A stretch of 59,234 nucleotides of DNA from Desulfocarbo indianensis (GTDB taxonomy: Bacteria > Desulfobacterota > Desulfarculia > Desulfarculales > Desulfarculaceae): positions 1-59,234 of the forward strand of contig LBMP01000010.1 of assembly GCA_001184205.1 (NCBI GenBank), written 5' to 3'. Shown piece by piece: positions 8,702-17,016 of this stretch; within the stretch, counting starts at the first letter, position 1; every line of letters starts with the position of its first letter. A program made the position numbers and the translations under genes. The notes under the pieces were generated by a model. That model saw only the letters and a list, made by a program, of their open reading frames with translations, was not told where the DNA came from and did no database searches.

Positions 8702-8721
8702 CCCCGCAGCTTGCTGCGGGG
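8702..8721. repeat. Perfect short hairpin, REP-like
   Basis: CCCCGCAG-CTTG-CTGCGGGG, an 8-bp perfect stem with a 4-base loop, followed by AGGTTCATTAAA rather than a T-run. It may serve as the 3' end of the upstream transcript or be a dispersed palindromic repeat; the whole genome is needed to decide. Confidence 0.4.
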
Positions 8722-8818
8722 AGGTTCATTAAAAGAAGCGCGTAGGGCCGGACAACCCAGGGGGGGCTGCCTCGCGCGGCTGGCCGGCCAATGGGCGGGA
8801 ATGCCAGCCTCGGTTGCT

Positions 8819-8846
8819 TTGACGGTGGCGCTGGGGATGGTATGAT
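8819..8846 (+). promoter_or_regulatory. Candidate promoter for grx-ftr
   Basis: TTGACG at 8819-8824 and TATGAT at 8841-8846 with a 16-bp spacer, about 75 bp before the glutaredoxin start. Confidence 0.5.
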
Positions 8847-8921
8847 TTTTATTGATAACTCATATCAGGTCGGCCAAACCCAGGGGATGGCCGGCTATCC
8901 GATCAAGCAAAGGAGACAGCC

Positions 8922-9176
8922 ATGGCCCAACCCCGCGTGATGCTCTACGCTCTGACCACCTGCAGCCATTGCCGCAACGCCAAGAAGCTCCTGGATGAAA
9001 ACGACATCGCCTACGACATCCTGGAGGTGGACCTCACCCAGGGGGACGAGCGCACGGCGGCCATTGACGCGGTCAAGAAATACAATCCCTCCTGCACCTT
9101 TCCCACTCTTTTGATCGGCGAGAAGGTCATCGTGGGCTACCGGGAGAACGAGATCAAGGAGGCGCTGGGCATATGA
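8922..9176 (+). CDS. Glutaredoxin-family protein
   Basis: An 84-residue thioredoxin-fold protein with the active site TTCSHCRNAK (CxxC with Cys at residues 14 and 17), a cis-Pro in TFPTLLIG and the C-terminal helix RENEIKEALG. The ATG has AGGAGA upstream. It overlaps the next gene (ferredoxin-thioredoxin reductase beta) by 4 bp, so the two products are probably partners: the reductase would pass electrons from ferredoxin to this disulfide. It is NrdH/Grx-like in size; the specific target is unknown. Confidence 0.9.
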   Translation: MAQPRVMLYALTTCSHCRNAKKLLDENDIAYDILEVDLTQGDERTAAIDAVKKYNPSCTFPTLLIGEKVIVGYRENEIKEALGI

Positions 9177-9505
9177 GCCCCCAGGAACTCTATGAGATGC
9201 TGAAGAAAGTCCAGGAGCCCAAGGGATATTTCTTCAACACGGATCATGAGATGGTCATGGGGCTCATGGAGGGCCTTTTGCGCAACAAGGAGCGCTACGG
9301 CTACATGTGCTGTCCCTGCCGCCTGGCCGCCGAGGACCGCGAAAAGGACCAGGACATTATTTGTCCCTGCGCATACCGCGAGGCCGACGTCAAGCAATAC
9401 GGGTCCTGCTACTGCCAGCTCTACGTCTCCCGAGACTGGAACGACGGCAAGCTGCCCCATGAATATGTGCCCGAGCGCCGGCCCCCGGAAAAGATGTTCG
9501 GCTGA
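9173..9505 (+). CDS. Ferredoxin-thioredoxin reductase catalytic (beta) subunit
   Basis: A 110-residue FTR beta-type protein that reduces a protein disulfide with ferredoxin electrons through a [4Fe-4S] cluster next to a redox-active Cys pair. All Cys motifs are present in order: MCCPCRL (CPC near residue 47), IICPCAYRE (CPC near 66) and SCYCQLY (CYC near 78). It begins in ATGA with the glutaredoxin stop. There is no alpha (variable) subunit gene nearby, as is typical for anaerobes with standalone FTR. It works in the cytoplasm. Confidence 0.92.
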   Translation: MSPQELYEMLKKVQEPKGYFFNTDHEMVMGLMEGLLRNKERYGYMCCPCRLAAEDREKDQDIICPCAYREADVKQYGSCYCQLYVSRDWNDGKLPHEYVPERRPPEKMFG

Positions 9506-9552
9506 TCGGCCGGCCCCCGGCGAGCCTCTCGCCAGCGCTGAAGGGCGCCCCC

Positions 9553-9592
9553 CAAAAAAGAGGCCGCCCGCCCCCGAAAAGGGCGCGGGCGG
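9553..9592. terminator. Bidirectional terminator between convergent genes
   Basis: CCGCCCGC (9564-9571) pairs with GCGGGCGG (9585-9592). On the minus strand the stem is followed by CCTCTTTTTT; on the plus strand by TTTC. It separates the FTR gene from the convergent zinc-ribbon gene. Confidence 0.65.
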
Positions 9593-9638
9593 TTTCAATT
9601 ATGCGGCCGGAAAGGCTCGGCTCCCGGCCGCCGCGGCG

Positions 9639-9848
9639 TCAGGTTTCAATGGTGCAGCGGCTGAAATCTATCTTGGCCTTGCAGCCCGAGCAAAAATGTT
9701 CCTTGTCGAACTCGTCGGAGAAGATTTCCTTTTCCTTACCGCAGTTGGGACACTTGCATATGAAGGCCTTCAGTTCCTTGTTGGCCTCGAATCCTGGGCA
9801 ATGACGAGGTGTGCTCACTTTCCACTCCTTTGCCTGGGGCTTGGTCAA
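9639..9848 (-). CDS. Small zinc-ribbon protein
   Basis: A 69-residue protein with two CxxC knuckles, CPNCGKEKE near residue 34 and CSGCKAKID near residue 53, preceded by STPRHCPGFE. It is a compact zinc-ribbon, cytoplasmic by its lack of a signal. The even spacing of Cys pairs and the conserved-looking core suggest a real gene rather than a shadow frame, and the frame ends just beyond a convergent terminator. Similar small proteins occur widely in sulfate-reducing relatives without a known function. It may bind nucleic acid or a protein partner; no function is assigned. Confidence 0.75.
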   Translation of the reverse strand: MTKPQAKEWKVSTPRHCPGFEANKELKAFICKCPNCGKEKEIFSDEFDKEHFCSGCKAKIDFSRCTIET

Positions 9849-10028
9849 GCCGCTCCGGGCCCGAATGACCCAGCGCGACTGTCTATTTATTAAATGATGC
9901 AGGCCCGCTTTGCGGCAGTCAATAGCTTAGTGAGGACCGGGGTTGCATCTTGGACGTCTTTGCGGTACGTAGAAGCCCAAAATGGCAAGCTGCTCATCTT
10001 TGTTCGCTCCCCGCTTTTGGAGGATTAC

Positions 10029-11384
10029 ATGGCTGTGGTCGCGCCTTTCAAGGCCGTGCGTTTCAACCAGGAAAAAGTCAATGATATGCGCAAAGTGGTG
10101 GCGCCGCCCTACGACGTGATTTCCGCCGAAGAGCAGGAACGCCTGTATCAGTCCGACGCCCACAATATCATCCGCATTGAGTTGAACAAGTCGCGGGAAA
10201 CCGATACCGCTGAAGACAATCGCTATACCAGGGCCGCCGATCACCTGGAGCGCTGGCTGCAGGAGGGGGTGCTCGCCTGCGACCCCCGGCCGGCCTTCTA
10301 CTATAGCGAAACCGAATACAAGGATATCGAGGGCAAGACCCACACCCGGCGCGGCTTCTTCACCCTGCTCAAGGTGGTGGATTTTTCCGAGCGCGTGGTG
10401 CTGCCCCACGAAAAGACCTTCACCGGGCACAAGGAAGACCGCCTCAAGCTGACCAAGGCCACCGGGGCCAACATCTCGCCCATCTTCGCGCTCTACCCGG
10501 ACGACGCCAACGAGGTGCAGCAGGCCCTGCAGGGGGCCATGAATCCGGTGCCCCTCAATGATTTCGTGGACCCCATGGGCCTGCGCCAGCGCCTCTACGC
10601 CATGGACGACAAGGCCGCCCGGCAGAGGATCGTCGAGCTCATGGCCGACAAGGTCATCTTCATCGCCGACGGCCACCACCGCTACGAGACGGCCATCAAC
10701 TACCGCAACTACATGCGGGAAAAGCACCCCGAGGCCGGGCCCGACGCCCCCTGGGAATACGTGATGACCTATTTGTGCTCCATGAGCGATCCGGGCCTGA
10801 CCATCTTCCCCTGCCACCGGGTGCTGCCCAAGCTGGATCTGTTCGAGGCCCGCGATTTCCTGGTGCACGCCAAAAAGCATTTCGACTACCAGGAGATTCC
10901 CATCGAGGGCGACATGGACCACGCCAAGAAGCGCTTCCATGACGCCCTGCATGCCGCCGGACAAAAGGGGCGCAGCTTCGGCCTGGCCTCCACCGAGGCC
11001 AACGCCTTTTACGTCTTCACCCTGCGCTCCGGCCCGGGCGATGAATCCTGGCGGCAGTTGGAAGGCCCCTTGCGCGATCTGGACGTGGAGGTGCTCACCA
11101 ACGTGGTGCTGGAGCATATCCTGGGCCTGGACAACAACTGGCGCGACCAGACCCACACCATCAGTTACGTGAGCGACGGCAATCAGGTGATAGACGACGT
11201 GCGCACCGGCAAGGCCAAGGTGGGCTTTCTCTTGAACCCCACCCGTATCGAGCAGGTGCAGTCCGTGGCCGAGGCCGGGCTCATCATGCCCCGTAAAACC
11301 ACCTATTTTTATCCCAAGGTGCTCACCGGCCTGACCATCAACCTGGTGGACCCCGGCCGGGTGATGCCGCTCCTGCGCTGCTGA
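10029..11384 (+). CDS. DUF1015 family protein
   Basis: A 451-residue protein of the DUF1015 family. Seen: VVAPPYDVIS near residue 22, the family's signature FIADGHHRYETAINYR near residue 212 and CHRVLPKLD near 262. The ADGHHRYETA segment contains the conserved His/Arg cluster. Some family members are related in fold to the ParB/Srx-type serine kinase SerK, but the function of this branch is not established. The ATG at 10029 has GGAGG six bases upstream; an in-frame extension to 9894 lacks a ribosome-binding site. The next gene begins 4 bp after its stop, so the two are probably co-transcribed. Confidence 0.85.
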   Translation: MAVVAPFKAVRFNQEKVNDMRKVVAPPYDVISAEEQERLYQSDAHNIIRIELNKSRETDTAEDNRYTRAADHLERWLQEGVLACDPRPAFYYSETEYKDIEGKTHTRRGFFTLLKVVDFSERVVLPHEKTFTGHKEDRLKLTKATGANISPIFALYPDDANEVQQALQGAMNPVPLNDFVDPMGLRQRLYAMDDKAARQRIVELMADKVIFIADGHHRYETAINYRNYMREKHPEAGPDAPWEYVMTYLCSMSDPGLTIFPCHRVLPKLDLFEARDFLVHAKKHFDYQEIPIEGDMDHAKKRFHDALHAAGQKGRSFGLASTEANAFYVFTLRSGPGDESWRQLEGPLRDLDVEVLTNVVLEHILGLDNNWRDQTHTISYVSDGNQVIDDVRTGKAKVGFLLNPTRIEQVQSVAEAGLIMPRKTTYFYPKVLTGLTINLVDPGRVMPLLRC

Positions 11385-11388
11385 GGGA

Positions 11389-12150
11389 TTGGCGCGCGTG
11401 GCCGGCGGCGAAGGCGGCAAGGGCGATGGGGGCCGGGAAGACCTTTGCACGGACGACGCCCTGGGCCGCCTTGGTTTTCGCCAGCCCAGAGAGGGCTACC
11501 GCTTCTCCATAGACAGCGTTTTGCTGGCCGGTTTCGCGCCGGAGGTAAAGGGGAGGGTGGCCGACCTGGGCGCGGGCTGCGGGGTGCTGGCGGTGCTCTT
11601 GCACGCCCGCGGCCTGCCGGGGCCCTTTGTCTGCGTGGAGATAGACCCCCTGGCCGCGCGCTGCTCGCAACACAATCTGGCCCGGGCCGGGGCCCCCGGC
11701 GAAACCCTGTGCCAGGATTTGGCCGCGGACCATCCCGCCCTGTCCAAGGGCTCCTTCAGCCTGGCGGTGAGCAACCCCCCCTTCACCAAGGCCGGCCACG
11801 GCCGGGTTTCGCCCCGGCCGGCCAGGGCCAGGGCCCGCCAGGAACTGGCCCTGGAGGCGGAGACCCTTTGGCAACGCGCCGCCGGGCTTCTGGAAAAGGG
11901 CGGCAGCCTGGCGCTCTGCTGGCCGCCGGCCCGCCTGGTGGAGGCCTTGAGCGGCCTGGACGCCGCCGGGCTAAGGCCCAAGCGCCTGCGCCTGGTGCAC
12001 GGCCGGGAAGGCAAACCGGCTCGCTTGGCCCTCATCCAGGCGGTCAGGCAAGGCCGGCATCAGCTATCGGTGGAGCCCCCCCTCATGGTCTATGACCGCG
12101 GCCAGGCCTATTCCGCCGAGGTGCGCACCCTTTACGACTCCCTGCGATAA
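11389..12150 (+). CDS. TrmN6-like adenine-N6 methyltransferase
   Basis: A Rossmann-fold SAM methyltransferase of about 250 residues. QPREGYRFSIDSVLLA near residue 28 is the family signature, ADLGAGCGVLAVLL near 62 binds SAM, and VSNPPFTKAG near 126 is the NPPF/Y motif of N6-adenine methyltransferases. The closest role is tRNA1(Val) A37 methylation, but rRNA or other substrates cannot be excluded. The frame begins with TTG at 11389; a GTG at 11398 is an alternative start, and neither has a strong ribosome-binding site. It is coupled to the DUF1015 gene upstream. Confidence 0.75.
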   Translation: MARVAGGEGGKGDGGREDLCTDDALGRLGFRQPREGYRFSIDSVLLAGFAPEVKGRVADLGAGCGVLAVLLHARGLPGPFVCVEIDPLAARCSQHNLARAGAPGETLCQDLAADHPALSKGSFSLAVSNPPFTKAGHGRVSPRPARARARQELALEAETLWQRAAGLLEKGGSLALCWPPARLVEALSGLDAAGLRPKRLRLVHGREGKPARLALIQAVRQGRHQLSVEPPLMVYDRGQAYSAEVRTLYDSLR

Positions 12151-12224
12151 GGCGCGCCGCCCCGGCGAAAGCGAACGCGCCAAGGCGCTTAAAAGGCCGG
12201 CGGTCCGCCAAGGCGTCCAGCCCG

Positions 12225-12704
12225 CTACTCGGCTTGCAGTTGAGCCTTCATGGCCCTGGCCAGGGCCTCGCGCAGTTCGGGATTCTCCACCTCGGCCAAG
12301 CGCCGCTCCACTTCGGCTTCCTCTTCCGCCGAAAGCCGGCGGGGCTCGGGCCGGGGCGCCGGGGGGGGCGGCGTCGGCGCGTTCACCAGGCGGATGGAAC
12401 CCACGCCGAAGCCCTGGCGGCAAAGCGCCTCGATCAGCCTGGGCGCGCGCAGGCTCACCTCCTGCCGCCAGACCGAACCGGCGACCGCCACCACCAACAG
12501 GCCCTGCTTGGCCCCGCCCCGTTCGCCGGAGCCGCTCTCCAGGCACACCGGGCGCGCCCGCTTGGCCACCTCCTCGCCCACCAGTTCCCGCCAGGCCCTG
12601 CTAAGCTCCGGCGGCGGCAAACGGTCGGCCAGCGATCTGGGCAGGGCCAGGGGCAGCACCTCGGCCAGGGCATGGGCGGGTTTTTTCTCCCTGGGTCGGC
12701 TCAT
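12225..12704 (-). CDS. DUF721 (DciA-like) protein
   Basis: A 159-residue DUF721 protein. The N-terminal domain has the family pattern: LSRAWRELVGEEVAKRARPV, then LLVVAVAGSVWRQEVSLRAPRLIEAL, a KH-like fold seen in DciA helicase loaders. A Pro-rich linker is followed by a charged C-terminal helix. DciA loads the replicative helicase in bacteria without DnaC, so this may be the loader, but DUF721 paralogues with other roles exist. It starts in a 4-bp overlap with the end of the histidine-kinase gene, an unusual partner for a replication factor. Confidence 0.75.
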   Translation of the reverse strand: MSRPREKKPAHALAEVLPLALPRSLADRLPPPELSRAWRELVGEEVAKRARPVCLESGSGERGGAKQGLLVVAVAGSVWRQEVSLRAPRLIEALCRQGFGVGSIRLVNAPTPPPPAPRPEPRRLSAEEEAEVERRLAEVENPELREALARAMKAQLQAE

Positions 12705-14854
12705 GAGCCGCTCCCGGTCTTGGGGAGGGCCTGCCGGGCCGCGGCGCTGGCCATGGCCTGGGCAATGGCTTTAAGGAGGGGCTCCCGTTCCACCGGCTTG
12801 TGCAAGACCGCCTCGGCCAGGCTTTCCAGTTCCGCGCCTCCCTGACCGCCGCAATCCGCCGACCAGCCGGTGAGCACCACCAGGGAGGTGAGGGGGCGTC
12901 CCTCGCGGTCCAGGGACAAATCGGCCGCCAATTCCCAGCCGGCGCCGTCGGGCAGCATCATGTCGCAAAGCAGCACCTCCGGCGTCTCCCGGCCGAGCGC
13001 CAGCCTGGCCTCGCGCAGGCTGTCCGCCCAGCGCACCGAGTAGCCTTCCTGAGCCAGCATGGCCTGCAGGCCCAGGGCCACCAGGGCCTCGTCCTCCACC
13101 AGGAGCACCCTGCCGCCGCCCCGGCCCGCGGCGGCCAGGGGAAGCCTGGCCTGGGCCTGCGGCTCGGCTTCCTCGGCCCGCCGCAACCTGACCAGGAAAG
13201 TGGCGCCGGGGCCGGGCTTGTCATCCACTTGCAGGTCGCCCCCCAAGCTGTGCAAGATGCCCAGGCTGCTGGAAAGGCCCAGGCCGCGCACCGCCGCCCC
13301 CTTGGTGCTGAAAAAGGGATCAAAGGCCCGCTGCCGGGTCTGCATGTCCATGCCCGGTCCGGTGTCGGAAAAAGTGATCAGCACATCCTGCTCCCGCTCT
13401 TCTTGGGTCATGGTGAGGACTCCTCCCTGGGGCATGGCTTCCAGGGCGTTCTTGATGAGGTTCAGAAACACCTCCATCAGTTCTCCCCGCCTGGCGTAGA
13501 CCCTGGTGCCGGGTTTCAGGCGCACGCGGAATTCCACCCTGGCCAGCCCCAGGTGCGACCAGCCGGTGCGGGCCAGATCCAGGGCGGCCTGCACCACCGG
13601 GCTCAGCTCCAGGGGCGTGAGGTCGCCTTGGCGGCCGGCGCCGCCGCCCACGTAGGCGCTGAGCCGCGCCCCCACCTCGCGGCCGGCCGCCGCGCTTTTG
13701 AGTGCGTTGGCCACCAGTTCCGCCGCCTGCCGCCCCTTTTCGCCGGATTGGGCCAGCAAAGGGCCGGTTGCCTGCAGGTTGCCCATCACCGCCATGAGCA
13801 CGTTGTTGAAATTATGAGCCACGCCCGCGGCCAGTTGCTCCAGGGCCTGGCGGGCCCGCTTGCGCTCGCTCAAGTCCACGCCCACCCCCCAGGCGGCCCA
13901 GCCCGGTATGGGCACCGCCTTGGAAATATTGGACCAGGCTATGAGCTTGCGGGAGCCGTCGGCGCAGGTCGTCTCCAACTCGCGCTGGCGGAAATCCGCG
14001 TCCGGCGCGTCCCAGGCCGCCAAGGCCGCGGCGCGGGCCTCGGCCTGGGGAAAGAGCTTTTTCACCGCGTCATCTCCGCCCAGCATTTCCCGGGCGGCAA
14101 AGCCGGTGACACGCGCGCATTCGCGGTTCCACACCACCAGGCGTCCCTTTTCATCAAAAGCGTACAGTAAAAGCGGCATGTTGTGCATGGCCAGGCGCAG
14201 GCGCTCCTCGCTGCCGGTCAGCACCGCCTGGGCCTCCAACAGCTCGCGGCGGGAATGCTGGAAAAACACGATCAGCAGCCCGATGGCGGTCCACACCTCC
14301 AGGCCGGTGGAGATGATGTAGCCGTACTGCGAGTAAAGGGGCCGGTTGATGATGAAAGGATAAGTGACCTGGGCCAGGCTCCACAGGCCCAATCCCGCGG
14401 CCGCCAGCCAGCGTCCGGCCTTTTCCAGGCGCTCCGCCCGCCACAGCTCCCAGCCGGACAGGGCATAGGTGAAGGCCAGCGTCCAGGCGCAGGGCAGGGT
14501 GCATAGCTCGAAGGGCAGCCTCGCCAGGGCGCTGATAAATGTCCAGGCATAGGTCGCGAGTAAAAACCAAAGCCAGCGCCAGGGCAGGGGACGGCCCAGG
14601 AAATCGCGCGCCCCGCATAAAAGCAGATAGCTCCCCGCCAGGGCCAGGGTGGCGTAGACCACGGGCAGCAACGACAGGCCATGGCTATGGGGCATCCAGG
14701 GAAAAATCAGGTAACGCGCCAGGTAGGCGGACCAGGCCAGGGTCCACAGGAAGAGGAAACGCTGGCGGTGCAGCGCGGCCAGATACAGATAGACCACGAA
14801 CAAAACGCTGGCGCCGGCCAGGCCGGCCGCGATCTTGGTCAGGCTCCACTCCAA
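12701..14854 (-). CDS. Membrane hybrid histidine kinase (PAS-HK-receiver)
   Basis: A 717-residue sensor. About seven hydrophobic helices fill residues 5-205, followed by a PAS domain (LRLAMHNMPLLLYAFDEKGR, about 218-330). A kinase core carries the H-box QLAAGVAHNFNNVLMAV (about 345), the N-box NLIKNALEAMP (about 465) and the G-boxes DTGPGMD and GLGLSSSLGI. A C-terminal receiver domain (about 585-700) has the phospho-acceptor Asp in LLCDMMLPDG. It probably autophosphorylates and transfers to its own receiver; a downstream phosphotransfer partner or DNA-binding regulator is not adjacent. The signal sensed is unknown. Confidence 0.9.
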   Translation of the reverse strand: MEWSLTKIAAGLAGASVLFVVYLYLAALHRQRFLFLWTLAWSAYLARYLIFPWMPHSHGLSLLPVVYATLALAGSYLLLCGARDFLGRPLPWRWLWFLLATYAWTFISALARLPFELCTLPCAWTLAFTYALSGWELWRAERLEKAGRWLAAAGLGLWSLAQVTYPFIINRPLYSQYGYIISTGLEVWTAIGLLIVFFQHSRRELLEAQAVLTGSEERLRLAMHNMPLLLYAFDEKGRLVVWNRECARVTGFAAREMLGGDDAVKKLFPQAEARAAALAAWDAPDADFRQRELETTCADGSRKLIAWSNISKAVPIPGWAAWGVGVDLSERKRARQALEQLAAGVAHNFNNVLMAVMGNLQATGPLLAQSGEKGRQAAELVANALKSAAAGREVGARLSAYVGGGAGRQGDLTPLELSPVVQAALDLARTGWSHLGLARVEFRVRLKPGTRVYARRGELMEVFLNLIKNALEAMPQGGVLTMTQEEREQDVLITFSDTGPGMDMQTRQRAFDPFFSTKGAAVRGLGLSSSLGILHSLGGDLQVDDKPGPGATFLVRLRRAEEAEPQAQARLPLAAAGRGGGRVLLVEDEALVALGLQAMLAQEGYSVRWADSLREARLALGRETPEVLLCDMMLPDGAGWELAADLSLDREGRPLTSLVVLTGWSADCGGQGGAELESLAEAVLHKPVEREPLLKAIAQAMASAAARQALPKTGSGS

Positions 14855-14923
14855 GGACCATCTCCGGCCAATAGCCCGGCGCGCGCCCCGGCCGCCGAAA
14901 CGGCTTCTCCCGCGCGGCGGGCC

Positions 14924-15808
14924 CTAGCCAAGGCTGAACACCTCCAAAGACGGCGTGGATAAATCCACGTGGGCGAAACGCCCCCCGCCCAGGGAGGGTC
15001 GCCCCAGTATCACCCGCACCGCCTCGTTGGCCTGCAAGGCGCCGATAAAGGCCGGCGTGGGCGTGGGCATCCCCAGGCGGCCCTCGGCTCCCTCGCCCTT
15101 GGCGATGGGCTCCGGGCCGTAGAGGCCGGCCAGGCCGGGGTCTGCCGGCAGCACCGTCATGACGAAGCCTTCCAGGCCGCCCAGGGCGGCGTGCACGTAG
15201 GGCACCGCGGCGGCCCTGGCCGCCTCCTCCAGCATATAGCGCGCCGGCAGATTGTCCAGGCAATCCAGGGCCACCTGCATGCCGGCCAGCAGCTCGGGCA
15301 GGTTGCCGGCCGTGGCCCACTCGTTGACGGCCCGCACCTTGACCGCCGGGTTGATGGCCGCCACCTCCTCGGCGGCGGCCAGGACCTTGCTGCGGCCCAG
15401 GCTGTTCACGCGGCACAGCGCCTGGCGGTTGAGATTGCTCTCCTCGAAAACGTCGCCGTCGCACACGGTCAGCCTGCCCACCCCCATGCGGGCCAGGATG
15501 CTCACCACCGCCCCGCCCAGGCCGCCGGCGCCCACGATCAGGGCCCGCGAGGCCAGAAGCCTGGCCTGTTCCGCCGCGCTGAAGCTGCCCCGGTTGGGGC
15601 GCAGCCGCTCGGGCCAGATGCCCGCCTCCAAACAGGCGATCATCACCGCCCGCAGGTTGGTTTCGGTTTCCATGGCCAGCCGGGCCAGGGCTGCTTCGGC
15701 CACCGAGAAAAAGTCATCGCCGCCCGGCCGGTCCGAACGCACCAGCTCCCCTTGCAGGCTGGCGGCGATATCCACTCCCGCCAGCTTGTTGTCCTTGCTC
15801 TCGGCCAT
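14924..15808 (-). CDS. ThiF/HesA/MoeB-family adenylyltransferase-like protein
   Basis: A 294-residue E1-like protein. After an ~80-residue N-terminal helical part comes the nucleotide-binding ALIVGAGGLGGAVV (about 108), then CDGDVFEESNLNRQAL (about 132), the classic Arg-containing ATP/substrate motif, and VALDCLDNLPARY (about 195). Such enzymes adenylate the C-terminus of ubiquitin-like sulfur carriers (ThiS/MoaD types) or related peptides. The CxxC zinc pairs and the usual crossover-loop Cys are not evident, and no carrier-protein gene is adjacent, so the partner is unknown. The start at 15808 is preferred because GGGGAG lies upstream. Confidence 0.85.
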   Translation of the reverse strand: MAESKDNKLAGVDIAASLQGELVRSDRPGGDDFFSVAEAALARLAMETETNLRAVMIACLEAGIWPERLRPNRGSFSAAEQARLLASRALIVGAGGLGGAVVSILARMGVGRLTVCDGDVFEESNLNRQALCRVNSLGRSKVLAAAEEVAAINPAVKVRAVNEWATAGNLPELLAGMQVALDCLDNLPARYMLEEAARAAAVPYVHAALGGLEGFVMTVLPADPGLAGLYGPEPIAKGEGAEGRLGMPTPTPAFIGALQANEAVRVILGRPSLGGGRFAHVDLSTPSLEVFSLG

Positions 15809-15925
15809 GGCAAATACTCCCCTGCGCGTAGGTCCCCTTGGCACGGAATCTATTCTAGCACGGCCGCCGCGCGGCGCAGGATTAACTCGCTTGTGTTTTT
15901 ATGGTTTTAAGGTAAACCATGCATC

Positions 15926-16978
15926 ATGGAAGACAAGCTTGAAAAACCGGACCTGCGCGACCTGGACGCTCAGGGGGTGCAAGACCTTTTGGTGGGCCTG
16001 GGCGAAAAACCCTACCGCGCCCGTCAGGTGCTCAACTGGCTCTACAAGCGGGGGGCAGGCTCCCTGGAGGAGATGACCGACCTTTCCAAGGGCCTGCGCC
16101 AGCGCCTGGGCCAGGCCGCGGCCCTGCGCGCCCTGGAGCCCTCCCTGGTGGAGACCTCCCAGGACGGCACCCGCAAGCTGCTGTTCATCCTGGCTGGCGG
16201 CGCGCGGGTGGAGAGCGTGCTCATCCCGGAGGAAGACCACCACACCCTGTGCGTGTCTTCCCAGGCCGGCTGCCGCCAGGGCTGCCGCTTCTGCCGCACC
16301 GCCTCCCTGGGTTTTTCGCGCGACCTGAAGCCCGGCGAGATCACCGGCCAGGTGCTGGCCGCCCGCGCCTTGTGCGATAAGGACCGGCCCTTGAGCAACC
16401 TGGTTTTCATGGGCATGGGCGAGCCCCTGGACAACCTGGACCACCTTTGCCTGGCCCTGGAGCACATCCTGGGCGATCACGGCCTGCAAATGAGCCAGCG
16501 CCGGGTCACCGTTTCCACGGTGGGCCTGGCCGACCGCCTGGCCGAGCTGGGCCGCCGCACCCCGGCCGCCCTGGCCGTGAGCCTCAACGCGCCCAATGAC
16601 GAGCTGCGCTCCCAGCTCATGCCGGTGAATCTGCGCTTTCCCCTGGCCCAGCTCAAGGAGGCGCTCCTGGCCTATCCCCTGAAGCCCACCCGGCGCATCA
16701 CCCTGGAATACGTGCTCCTGGCCGGGGTGAACGACCAGCCCGAGCACGCCCGCCAACTGGCCAAATGGGTGCACGGGCTCAAATGCAAGATCAACCTCAT
16801 CGCCTACAATCCCCACGAGGGATCCGATTTCCAGCGCCCCAGCGACCAGGCGGTGGAGAGGTTCCAGCAGATTCTTTTGGACAAGAACCTCACCGCGTTG
16901 TTGCGGGCCTCGCGTGGGGCGGACATCGCCGCGGCTTGCGGCCAACTGGCCGCCAAGCCGGCGGGCGATGAGCCCTGA
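15926..16978 (+). CDS. rlmN: 23S rRNA (adenine(2503)-C2)-methyltransferase RlmN
   Basis: A 350-residue radical SAM methyltransferase that methylates A2503 of 23S rRNA and A37 of some tRNAs. The cluster motif CRQGCRFCRTASLGFSRDL (CxxxCxxC) lies near residue 115. FMGMGEPLDN near 170 is the SAM-binding GGE-like motif. RASRGADIAAACGQLA near the C-terminus holds the Cys needed to resolve the protein-RNA intermediate. The length is standard. It is divergent from the ThiF-like gene, with the promoter somewhere in the AT-rich 15860-15910 stretch, and the GNAT gene follows by 38 bp. Confidence 0.97.
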   Translation: MEDKLEKPDLRDLDAQGVQDLLVGLGEKPYRARQVLNWLYKRGAGSLEEMTDLSKGLRQRLGQAAALRALEPSLVETSQDGTRKLLFILAGGARVESVLIPEEDHHTLCVSSQAGCRQGCRFCRTASLGFSRDLKPGEITGQVLAARALCDKDRPLSNLVFMGMGEPLDNLDHLCLALEHILGDHGLQMSQRRVTVSTVGLADRLAELGRRTPAALAVSLNAPNDELRSQLMPVNLRFPLAQLKEALLAYPLKPTRRITLEYVLLAGVNDQPEHARQLAKWVHGLKCKINLIAYNPHEGSDFQRPSDQAVERFQQILLDKNLTALLRASRGADIAAACGQLAAKPAGDEP

Positions 16979-17016
16979 TCGCCAGGGGCCGAGCCGAGCG
17001 GGAGAAGCCTGACGCC

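Larger units (their letters stand above)
8598..8921. other. Intergenic region with a strong hairpin and a promoter
   Basis: 324 bp without a gene. It holds a perfect stem-loop at 8702-8721 and a candidate promoter at 8819-8846 for the glutaredoxin gene (both listed separately). Nothing else is evident; the remaining sequence is GC-rich and shows no conserved-looking frame. Confidence 0.6.

Noticed and set aside
9927-11450. 507-codon minus-strand open frame
   Set aside because: It lies antisense to the DUF1015 gene and reads as His/Val/Gly-rich translation of GC-biased codons, without domain motifs or a ribosome-binding site.
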